From: Taishania sp.
GTDB lineage: Bacteria > Bacteroidota > Bacteroidia > Flavobacteriales_D > Crocinitomicaceae
DNA length: 28,212 nt
Assembly (NCBI GenBank): GCA_030150045.1
Contig: JASLGM010000024.1
Span: forward strand, 1 to 28,212
Direction of reading: 5' to 3'
Part shown: positions 1 through 6,454 of the stretch, piece by piece
Layout: every line of letters starts with the position of its first letter
How positions within the stretch are numbered: the stretch's first letter is position 1
Made by a program: the position numbers and the translations under genes
The notes under the pieces: generated by a model
Seen by the model: the letters and a program-made list of their open reading frames with translations, nothing else
Database searches by the model: none
What the model was told of the DNA's origin: nothing

Positions 1-214
1 TTGAATACGACCAAATATTACCCGCAAAACCATTATTAGCAGACTTACCAAAGAAGTTCCCTAAGTAATTCAACAATGGAACACCATCAATACCAATTGC
101 CCAATCTCCAGCTTCTGGTAAATAATTCTCCCCTTTACGGGACGTTAAATCTTGTGCGAAAATTGTGGTGGATGCTCCCAATAATACGGCAAGCGTAAAA
201 ATAGACTTTCTCAT
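1..214 (-). CDS. Secreted protein, N-terminal fragment (runs off the window)
   Basis: Reading the minus strand from the ATG at 214 gives an open frame of 71 codons that continues past the window edge. It begins MRKSIFTLAVLLGASTTIFA, a typical Sec signal peptide with a positive start, a hydrophobic core and an AxA-like cleavage site before QDLTSRKGE. The mature start (ENYLPEAGDWAIGIDG, then a hydrophobic VPLLNYLGNFF) looks like the first strands of an outer-membrane or periplasmic beta-rich protein. The family cannot be identified from this fragment. A good promoter lies just upstream, so this is a real gene start. Outer-membrane location is inferred only from the signal peptide and style. Confidence 0.75.
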   Translation of the reverse strand, partial: MRKSIFTLAVLLGASTTIFAQDLTSRKGENYLPEAGDWAIGIDGVPLLNYLGNFFGKSANNGFAGNIWSYS

Positions 215-235
215 ATCTTTAAGTTTAGTTGTCCG

Positions 236-268
236 CAAAGGTAGGAACAAACTCTTTACTCTCGACAA
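236..268 (-). promoter_or_regulatory. Promoter for the partial secreted-protein gene
   Basis: On the minus strand TACCTTTG (236-243) matches the Bacteroidota -7 element TAnnTTTG. A TTG (266-268) lies 22 bases upstream at the position of the -33 element. The implied transcript starts about 15-20 bases before the ATG at 214. Confidence 0.55.
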
Positions 269-347
269 TTTGACGTAGAATAAGTCGAATATTTTTCAGA
301 GACAATTCGGTAAAATGCCCACAGTAAAAGGTTTTAGTAGCCTTTTG

Positions 348-1385
348 TTAAATCTTAACTTTCTGTAAATTCATGGAAAAAGTCAAGACATTGTTTATTC
401 CAGAACGAGAATACAATGCCAAACCATAATCTAAACCAAATCGTTTGAAATGCAAACCAACCCCAAAAGAAAACCCGGCAACTCCAGGCTTAGCTTCAAC
501 TTTCATGCTTTGGCGTTTGTAATAATCAAATGCTGCTCGAATATGAATCATTTTACCAGCATTAACCTCAATTTGATACGTAAAATGCTGTGCTAGCTTT
601 TCGAAAAAACCTGGTGACTTTGCGACAACATATTCTCCCGTCAAGGGATCATAAACCGGTTTTACATTTGGATCAAAATATGTTAAATCCCATTTGTTCA
701 AATGATGCATCAAGATAGAAAAACGAAAAGGGGCATGTGGTAATTTATATCCTAATCCAATTTGAAAATTAGTAGGCAATGGCGTTCGTCCATTCACATA
801 AGGATTAAATTGAACGCCCGCATGACTAACCATCGCTGTAATTCCAAAAGTTTTCTTTCGCGTATAATACATCCCTGCTAAATCAACACTCACACCATAA
901 GAAGCATATCCATCAATATGGGAACCGATTAAATTCAAATTTGCACCAACACTCAAAACCTCGTTAATTGGACGCCCATACCCTACTCCTAAAACATATT
1001 CAAAAGGACTAAATTCTCCTTGTAATTCTCCATTTGATGCACGACGATCCATACTTCCATACGCCATATACTTAATTGAGGCAGACAAATAGTTCTTCTC
1101 ATTTAATGCATGTACATAAGCCAACTGTCCAAAGTTAATCTTCCCAGAATGAAAGGCATGATTTAATGACAATCGTTTATGCATTTTTTCATTCAAAGCC
1201 GCAGGATTAACAACACCAATATTCACATCTTCATCAATCACGGACAACAAAGAACCTCCAAGTGCAGTCGTACGCGCATTAAAAGGTAAACTCAAAAAAG
1301 GATAAGCAGTATTACCTCCCATTTGAGAAAACCCAAAAAATGAAAATGATAGTAAAACTATAAGAAAGATGGTTTTCAAGTTCAT
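348..1385 (-). CDS. porQ: Type IX secretion system protein PorQ
   Basis: The 345-residue protein has a signal peptide (about residues 1-20, ending FGFSQ), then the PorQ-like opening GGNTAYPFLSLPFNARTTALGG. The remainder is rich in alternating aromatic/glycine beta-strands ending in a beta-barrel-like terminus (FGLDYGLALYS). PorQ belongs to the PorV/PorP/FadL-like barrel group. In Porphyromonas gingivalis it is needed, with PorU, PorV and PorZ, for the surface complex that processes type IX cargo and attaches it to A-LPS. The ATG at 1385 is preceded by AGGAG at good spacing. It follows the phosphoesterase gene by 37 bases on the same strand, so co-transcription is likely. A type IX cargo protein encoded at 10049-11449 fits a functioning system. 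The assignment rests on my recognition of the N-terminal motif and on length. Confidence 0.85.
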   Translation of the reverse strand: MNLKTIFLIVLLSFSFFGFSQMGGNTAYPFLSLPFNARTTALGGSLLSVIDEDVNIGVVNPAALNEKMHKRLSLNHAFHSGKINFGQLAYVHALNEKNYLSASIKYMAYGSMDRRASNGELQGEFSPFEYVLGVGYGRPINEVLSVGANLNLIGSHIDGYASYGVSVDLAGMYYTRKKTFGITAMVSHAGVQFNPYVNGRTPLPTNFQIGLGYKLPHAPFRFSILMHHLNKWDLTYFDPNVKPVYDPLTGEYVVAKSPGFFEKLAQHFTYQIEVNAGKMIHIRAAFDYYKRQSMKVEAKPGVAGFSFGVGLHFKRFGLDYGLALYSRSGINNVLTFSMNLQKVKI

Positions 1386-1422
1386 GCTCCTAATAACGAT
1401 GAATAAAAGTAATTATTATTCT

Positions 1423-1920
1423 CTAAATACGCTTACTTAACTCAATCACCTCCATGTTTTTTATTTCCGACCCTTCAATAACAAATCGTAAAACAGTGGA
1501 AACTGAATGAAATCCCTTTTTTCCACAAGCTCCGGGATTTAACCACAAAACATTCATAATTGAATCAAACTGAACCAAAAGAATATGAGAATGACCACAA
1601 ACAAAGATTTTTGGACGTTCTCGCAACAATAATGCTTGTGCCTTTTGAACATATTTACCCGGTTTCCCTGCAATATGTGTCATACAAATTTTCACATCTT
1701 CCACTTGAAATGTCAACTCCTCTTCGGTTTCCAATCGCAATACATGATCGTCAATATTTCCGTAAACAATTCGTAATGGTTTAAAGGCTTTCAATTGATC
1801 ATACACCTCAATTGAACCAATATCTCCCGCATGCCAAATCTCATCACAGTCCTTAAACAATTCAAAAACACGCTCCGGAATGTAGCCATGCGTATCAGAA
1901 AGCAAACCAATTTTTGTCAT
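1423..1920 (-). CDS. YfcE/MJ0936-type metallophosphoesterase
   Basis: A 165-residue calcineurin-like phosphoesterase of the small YfcE/MJ0936 family. All metal-binding blocks are visible: LLSDTHG (D9, H11), HAGDIG (D33), VYGNID (N55), MTH (H82) and CGHSH (H110 and H112). These residues bind a dinuclear metal centre. Characterised relatives hydrolyse phosphodiesters such as bis-pNPP, and their cell substrates are mostly unknown. There is no signal peptide, so it is cytoplasmic. It is divergent from meaB with only 38 bases between the start codons, and porQ follows 37 bases downstream. The link to PorQ is likely only shared transcription. Confidence 0.88.
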   Translation of the reverse strand: MTKIGLLSDTHGYIPERVFELFKDCDEIWHAGDIGSIEVYDQLKAFKPLRIVYGNIDDHVLRLETEEELTFQVEDVKICMTHIAGKPGKYVQKAQALLLRERPKIFVCGHSHILLVQFDSIMNVLWLNPGACGKKGFHSVSTVLRFVIEGSEIKNMEVIELSKRI

Positions 1921-1958
1921 TATTCAAAAGTAGTTGAAATAAGTTTATTTTTGTAAAC
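1921..1958. promoter_or_regulatory. Compact divergent promoter region
   Basis: The 38-base gap between the divergent start codons holds two -7-like elements. Minus strand: TACTTTTG (1925-1932), pointing to the phosphoesterase gene. Plus strand: TATTTTTG (1946-1953), pointing to meaB. Each ends 4-5 bases before its ATG, so if used both mRNAs would be leaderless or nearly so. No clear -33 element is visible for meaB; for the other strand TTTACA (1952-1957) is at suitable spacing. Confidence 0.4.
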
Positions 1959-3008
1959 ATGAGGGAGCAAAGAAAGAAAGAATGGCTGCAGAAACGCAAA
2001 AACTATCAGCGTGATCTCACCGTCGACCAACTTTTTGAAGGCATCTGCCAACACAATACACAAGCGCTGAGCTCTGCAATTACCTTAATAGAAAGTGCAC
2101 AACCAAAGCATAGACAAATTGCCGATCAACTCATCCAAAAATGTTTACCATTAACAGGAAACTCCATCCGTATAGGAATTACAGGAGTACCGGGCGTGGG
2201 AAAAAGTACATTTATTGAAAGTTTCGGACTCCTACTTCATAAACTCGAGAAAAAAGTTGCCATATTAGCAATCGACCCAAGTTCAAACACAAGTGGCGGT
2301 TCAATTCTTGGCGACAAAACAAGAATGAATGAACTCTCACGCATTGACGAAGTCTTCATCCGCCCCTCTCCAGCTGGAGATTCACTTGGTGGCGTAGCCC
2401 GAAAAACACGAGAAAGTATCTTCCTTTGTGAAGCCGCAGGATACGACGTTCTACTCATCGAAACCGTTGGAGTAGGGCAAAGTGAAACCGCTGTACACTC
2501 TATGACAGACTTCTTCCTTCTACTAATGCTATCAGGCGCAGGAGACGAATTACAAGGCATAAAAAGAGGAATCATGGAAATGGCGGACGCACTCGTCATT
2601 ACAAAAGCTGATGGCGAAAACGTAAGAAAAGCAAACGTAGCACGAAGAGAATACGAAAATGCCATGCATCTCTTCCCTGCAAAAGAAAACAATTGGATAC
2701 CTAAATCCATGACCTGCTCTAGCATAGAACGAAACAACCTCGAAAAAATATGGGATACAATAGGTTCTTTTCAAAATGCGACAACCATCAATGGTTGGTT
2801 TCATAAAAACAGAAAACAACAAGACATACATTGGTTAAAGGAAACTCTGGACCAAAAAATCCTTAATTCCTTCTACGAAAACCCCGTGCTAAAAGAACAC
2901 CTAAACACGCAACAAAAAGCGGTTAGTGAAAACAAAACATCAAGCTACATCGCAGCAGAAAAATTATTTGAAGAATTCATCAAAACAATAACAACACATG
3001 GAATTTGA
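1959..3008 (+). CDS. meaB: Methylmalonyl-CoA mutase-associated GTPase MeaB
   Basis: A 349-residue G3E-family P-loop GTPase (MeaB/ArgK). It shows Walker A GVPGVGKST at 76-84, AIDPSS near 104-109, the conserved SGGSILGDKTRM block (112-123), RPSPAG (135-140), the switch ETVGVGQSE (168-176) and the guanine-specificity motif TKADG (215-219). MeaB protects methylmalonyl-CoA mutase and gates loading of intact adenosylcobalamin, so the cell probably makes or uses B12. The mutase is not in this window. The S4-domain gene overlaps its end by 11 bases in another frame, suggesting coupled translation. Length and motifs are normal for the family. Confidence 0.95.
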   Translation: MREQRKKEWLQKRKNYQRDLTVDQLFEGICQHNTQALSSAITLIESAQPKHRQIADQLIQKCLPLTGNSIRIGITGVPGVGKSTFIESFGLLLHKLEKKVAILAIDPSSNTSGGSILGDKTRMNELSRIDEVFIRPSPAGDSLGGVARKTRESIFLCEAAGYDVLLIETVGVGQSETAVHSMTDFFLLLMLSGAGDELQGIKRGIMEMADALVITKADGENVRKANVARREYENAMHLFPAKENNWIPKSMTCSSIERNNLEKIWDTIGSFQNATTINGWFHKNRKQQDIHWLKETLDQKILNSFYENPVLKEHLNTQQKAVSENKTSSYIAAEKLFEEFIKTITTHGI

Positions 3009-3201
3009 AATCGAAGGAGACTACATCGAACTTATCGCGCTTTTAAAAGCAATCGGATTAGCCTCAACAGGTGGTCACGCAAAATACATCGTCGAAGAAG
3101 AATTGGTAATCCGAAATGGAGAACTCGAAACCCGAAAAAGAGCCAAACTTATTGCTGGTGACATCATAGAAGTGGATGGAAATACCATCTATCTAAAATA
3201 A
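2998..3201 (+). CDS. Small S4-domain RNA-binding protein (YbcJ-like)
   Basis: A 67-residue protein that is almost entirely an S4 RNA-binding fold: IELIALLKAIGLASTGGHAK, then VRNGE-type loop (VIRNGELETRKRAKL) and IAGDIIEVDG. This matches the YbcJ/YaaA-like stand-alone S4 family. The lysine and arginine residues and the glycine turns are those expected for binding structured RNA. The ATG at 2998 lies inside the last codons of meaB (11-base overlap), so its translation probably depends on that of meaB. The RNA target is unknown. Confidence 0.85.
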   Translation: MEFEIEGDYIELIALLKAIGLASTGGHAKYIVEEELVIRNGELETRKRAKLIAGDIIEVDGNTIYLK

Positions 3202-3363
3202 AAAATAAAAAGTAAGGCTGCCTTAACCGTCTACCGCTTATAGTAGCCTTCCTGATTTGTTGTTTTTGCAAGCGTTCTCCCAAGCTTCTAAAGTCGCTTA
3301 TCGAACACAGCAAAAAAAAACAAACAGCAGTGACTAGCTAACCACGTCCGCCGGGGCAGATGT
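3202..3363. other. Intergenic gap with a diverged repeat fragment
   Basis: This gap lies between two convergent genes. Positions 3214-3250 resemble the first ~35 bases of the larger intergenic repeat at 8874 and 14801 (shared pattern GGCxGCCTTAACxGTxTACxG, then TTxTAGTA), at roughly 70 percent by eye. The rest contains an A-rich run and a short GC-rich patch (3344-3357). No intrinsic terminator with a convincing stem and T-tract was found for either gene. Confidence 0.4.
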
Positions 3364-4068
3364 CTAACCTTTATTCTTAGCTAAAACTAAAATGGAATAG
3401 CCTCCAAATGTTTTCGTTGCAAAACGTTTATTGATACTAAACGCACATTTCCTTAAAAAACCAACCGTTTTTTGCTTTACACCTTTCAAGGCATAAGTTG
3501 GCTCCGTAAACATTGTGTCAACCACCTCAAAACCGTAATCCTTTAATACATCTAAAACAAAAGCTTCTGAAAAATTATGAATATGCCCAACACGATCCTT
3601 AGACTCCAACAACATCTGCTCTCTAAACAACGTCCATACACACATATCCAACGGAATATGAAAAACCGTATACTGACTCTTTGATACAATAGCCCCTAAA
3701 AACGCAAAGTAATTATCCAAATGTTCAATCACATCAATCACCATTTGAAGTTCACTAAAAGAAGTATCTCCAGGTCCAGTAATATCCTTATGTTCAAACC
3801 TAATCTTTGCCGTTTCTCTCTTCTTCGCTATTAAAATCGCATCTTGAGAAATATCATATCCACAAAATGATTCGACAGAAGTCATGTTCTTTTCAAGCTC
3901 CTCTAAAATAGCACCACTGCCACAACCAATCTCTGAAACAGTAGAAAAAGTCAATCCATTACGATTCAAAAGGGAAAGAATCTTTCCTGCTTTAAAAACA
4001 GCATCCTCTTCGTGCCAAGTCGGATTGTTCTTCAAATACGTTTGATTGTTATAAATATCCTTTTCCAT
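3364..4068 (-). CDS. Class I SAM-dependent methyltransferase
   Basis: A 234-residue cytoplasmic protein with a Rossmann-type methyltransferase core. Motif I is EIGCGSG at 46-52, an acidic strand end YDIS at 71-74 is suited to binding the ribose of S-adenosylmethionine, and MVIDVIEHLDN at 109-119 is the motif-IV region typical of Methyltransf_11/23-like enzymes. The N-terminus (NNPTWHEEDAVFKAGKI) is seen in methyltransferases of surface glycan or small-molecule pathways, but no substrate can be named. It follows the membrane-anchored protein gene by 43 bases on the same strand, so the two are probably co-transcribed. Confidence 0.8.
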   Translation of the reverse strand: MEKDIYNNQTYLKNNPTWHEEDAVFKAGKILSLLNRNGLTFSTVSEIGCGSGAILEELEKNMTSVESFCGYDISQDAILIAKKRETAKIRFEHKDITGPGDTSFSELQMVIDVIEHLDNYFAFLGAIVSKSQYTVFHIPLDMCVWTLFREQMLLESKDRVGHIHNFSEAFVLDVLKDYGFEVVDTMFTEPTYALKGVKQKTVGFLRKCAFSINKRFATKTFGGYSILVLAKNKG

Positions 4069-4111
4069 TATTCAAATAAATCCGTTCGTAGAAAGCTATT
4101 TTGCAAACTGT

Positions 4112-4648
4112 TTAAGCATGAAAAAGAACTTGAATATCGGCCTTCAATGCATTTAAAGCAATTTCCGTAGGCATCTCTCCAACTTCACCAATCATCTCAA
4201 AAATACGCGTTGCCAAATCTGTACTAACAGCCGTTTCTGGCAAAGCATTTGCAGCAACATTTATAATTTTTACCGTTTCATTTTTGGCTTGCTCCACCAC
4301 TTTCCATGTCGCTGGAGTGATAAACAATTGCTGTGCAACATTGTGATCAAACTCCTCACGAATCGCCTTTAACAATTCCGCTTGATATAAATGAGCAGGA
4401 ACACCAGGCGTAACGGTACGCATAATTAAACTATTCGGGTGAATACGTTCCATCAACAACAAAGCACGTTGATAAGCTTCAATTTGATTCGGTAAAAACA
4501 AATCTGCTTTCTTAGTACGCAACTGTTGATGCTGCTGCATCATTAATTGAGCCTGTTCTTTTTTAATAAAATGAATGGCCGTCATCAAAACCAAACCAGA
4601 GGGAACAATAATCAAACACAAATGATAAACAATATCAGACCAATTCAT
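4112..4648 (-). CDS. Conserved Bacteroidota membrane-anchored protein of unknown function
   Basis: A 178-residue protein with one hydrophobic segment near the N-terminus (about residues 5-25, IVYHLCLIIVPSGLVLMTAI), followed by a charged, probably cytoplasmic helical domain. The start of that domain (KADLFLPNQIEAYQRALLLMERI) and the later AAxALPETA block are features I associate with a Bacteroidota-restricted uncharacterised family (DUF7935-like). No catalytic motif is visible. A TATATTTG -7 element on the minus strand lies 20 bases upstream of the ATG. The methyltransferase gene follows 43 bases downstream. Confidence 0.7.
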   Translation of the reverse strand: MNWSDIVYHLCLIIVPSGLVLMTAIHFIKKEQAQLMMQQHQQLRTKKADLFLPNQIEAYQRALLLMERIHPNSLIMRTVTPGVPAHLYQAELLKAIREEFDHNVAQQLFITPATWKVVEQAKNETVKIINVAANALPETAVSTDLATRIFEMIGEVGEMPTEIALNALKADIQVLFHA

Positions 4649-4667
4649 AAATAATAAAGGTTTTTAA

Positions 4668-4675
4668 CAAATATA
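4668..4675 (-). promoter_or_regulatory. -7 promoter element for the 4112-4648 gene
   Basis: The minus-strand octamer TATATTTG matches TAnnTTTG and lies 20 bases upstream of the ATG. A T-rich stretch stands where the -33 element should be, with no exact match. Confidence 0.4.
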
Positions 4676-4773
4676 ATTCTAGGAACGAAATTAAAAGAAT
4701 AAAACCGCATTATTTTCCTTTTTTAGAAGATGGATCAGGAATTAAGTTTAGTTTTGAACTCAGAACGCTAAAA

Positions 4774-5109
4774 GTGGACATTCTACAACCCTTCATACAT
4801 TATTCGTTGCACTTCCTGTTTCCAGGTTTGCTTGCTTATCTTTTTTACAGAAATAACTGGAAAAAAACATGGCTTTTATTCCTTACAACGATGGCCGTAG
4901 ATTTAGACCATTTACTCGCAACTCCAATCTTTGACCCACAACGTTGCAGCGTCGGCTTTCATATTTTACATTCTTATTGGGCAATTGCCATTTACGCTAT
5001 CTGCTTTATTTTCTCAAAAAATAAAACAATACAAATCATTTCGCTTGGCTTGTTATTACACATGTTAACTGACTCCTTAGACTGCTGGATGACTGCATTA
5101 CTACATTAA
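4774..5109 (+). CDS. Small integral membrane protein, DUF6122 type
   Basis: A 111-residue protein with about four hydrophobic segments and a histidine/aspartate-rich pattern: HYSLHFLFPGLLAYLFYR, DLDHLLATPIFDP, RCSVGFHILHS and LLLHMLTDSLDCW. The DxDH, HxxH-like and HxxTD motifs recall membrane metal-dependent hydrolases of the YdjM/LexA-regulated type. The overall sequence fits the Bacteroidota DUF6122 family as I recall it. Activity is unproven. The start is a GTG at 4774; no in-frame ATG lies upstream. A 13-codon reading frame (4730-4771) ends two bases before it. Its last 9 bases overlap the end of the convergent photolyase gene. Confidence 0.75.
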   Translation: MDILQPFIHYSLHFLFPGLLAYLFYRNNWKKTWLLFLTTMAVDLDHLLATPIFDPQRCSVGFHILHSYWAIAIYAICFIFSKNKTIQIISLGLLLHMLTDSLDCWMTALLH

Positions 5110-6381
5110 GGATTCTTTATAAACAGAAATCGCTCGCTTACGCGCAAAATCATGATCAACCATCGGCAATCTCATCTCATACTCCGGATTCCACTTTTTT
5201 ACATACTCCAATTTCGGGTCAAACTTTTTCAATTGTATCGTTGGGTTAAACACCCTAAAATAAGGCGCAGCATCCGCTCCACAACCAGCTGCCCATTGCC
5301 AATTCCCATTATTCGCAGACAAATCGTAATCTAACAAATGCCCTGCGAAATAGGTCTCTCCCCATCGCCAATCAATTAATAAATGTTTACATAAAAAGCT
5401 AGCACACACCATACGCACACGATTGTGCATAAATCCTGTTGCTTTTAACTCTAACATTCCCGCATCTACCAAGGGATACCCCGTTTCACCATCACACCAT
5501 TTCTGGAATTCAGATTCGTTATTTCGCCAAGGAATAGCATCGTACTTTTGTTTAAAACATCGTGTTTCCACGTGAGGAAAATGAAACAACAATTGCATAA
5601 AGAATTCCCGCCAAATCAATTCATTCAACCACGTTTGATTATATTGTTGAGCAAAACGAACGCACGTCCGGATAGAAATCGTACCAAATCGTAAAGCCAT
5701 TCCTAAACGAGTTGTCCCCATTACTGCTGGAAAATCTCGTGTTAAATGATAATCTTGAATCACAGTCTTATCCAATCTCGGCAATTTAAAAACCTCATCT
5801 GTTTTTTCAAATCCCAAATCGGACAAAGAAATGATTACGTCCGCTTCAGTTTTATACAAATTGTCAAAATGGGTTTCCTTTGTTCCCAACCTCAATTGTT
5901 CCAACAACATCTTCCATTTCTTAGCATATGGTGTGAAAACAGTATAAGGCAATCCATCCGCTTTTATCACCTCATCTTTTTCAAAAATGACCTGATCCTT
6001 TTCCGTTTGAAAAGCAATTCCTTTTTTTCTTAATAGGCCTTTCACACTTTCATCTCTTGCAATTGCTTTTGGCTCATAATCATGATTACAAAAAACAGTT
6101 TCTATCTCAAAGTCTTTTGTTAAATTGTCAAACACTTCTATTGGATCTCCATGATAAACATGCAAACGACTTCCATGTGCCAAACATTTCTTGTGCAACT
6201 CCTCCAACGCCTGATGAATATAATCCACTCTGCGATCGTAAGAAGAGGGTAAAGATGCCAAAAGCGTTTTATCAAAAATGAAAATGGGTAAAACGTTAGT
6301 CCCCTCAGATAATGCTTTCTGTAATCCTACATTATCGTCCATTCTTAAATCGCGTCGAAACCAAAATATATTTATTTTCAT
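5101..6381 (-). CDS. Cryptochrome/DNA photolyase family protein
   Basis: About 426 residues beginning MKINIFWFRRDLRMDDNVGL, the N-terminal antenna-domain start of class I photolyases. The C-terminal FAD-binding half contains TRLGMALRFGTISIR, WLNELIWREFFMQLLFHFP, the block ATGFMHNRVRM, and DYDLSANNGNWQWAAGCGAD, all characteristic of CPD photolyases and their close cryptochrome relatives. The likely reaction is light-driven repair of cyclobutane pyrimidine dimers using FADH-; the antenna cofactor cannot be told. I chose the ATG at 6381 over one 36 bases upstream because the family starts here and the extra stretch overlaps the aconitase terminator. It ends in a 9-base convergent overlap with the DUF6122-type gene. 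Confidence 0.92.
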   Translation of the reverse strand: MKINIFWFRRDLRMDDNVGLQKALSEGTNVLPIFIFDKTLLASLPSSYDRRVDYIHQALEELHKKCLAHGSRLHVYHGDPIEVFDNLTKDFEIETVFCNHDYEPKAIARDESVKGLLRKKGIAFQTEKDQVIFEKDEVIKADGLPYTVFTPYAKKWKMLLEQLRLGTKETHFDNLYKTEADVIISLSDLGFEKTDEVFKLPRLDKTVIQDYHLTRDFPAVMGTTRLGMALRFGTISIRTCVRFAQQYNQTWLNELIWREFFMQLLFHFPHVETRCFKQKYDAIPWRNNESEFQKWCDGETGYPLVDAGMLELKATGFMHNRVRMVCASFLCKHLLIDWRWGETYFAGHLLDYDLSANNGNWQWAAGCGADAAPYFRVFNPTIQLKKFDPKLEYVKKWNPEYEMRLPMVDHDFARKRAISVYKESLM

Positions 6382-6396
6382 AATTGAAGCGTTTCC

Positions 6397-6432
6397 AAAA
6401 AAAAATCCCAGTAGCAAAAGTACCGGGATTTT
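6397..6432 (-). terminator. Intrinsic terminator of acn
   Basis: On the minus strand an 8-bp stem AAAATCCC/GGGATTTT (arms 6425-6432 and 6402-6409), extended by three more pairs after one mismatch, is followed by a run of nine T (6397-6405). It starts about 23 bases after the acn stop codon. Confidence 0.85.
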
Positions 6433-6454
6433 CTTTACTATCGTGAGATAACTG

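Noticed and set aside
2237..2737. A 166-codon minus-strand frame inside meaB.
   Set aside because: Shadow frame; the plus-strand MeaB motifs are complete and continuous.
6382..6417. A 12-residue N-terminal extension of the photolyase.
   Set aside because: The family starts at MKINIFWFRRDLR, and the extension is read through the acn terminator hairpin.
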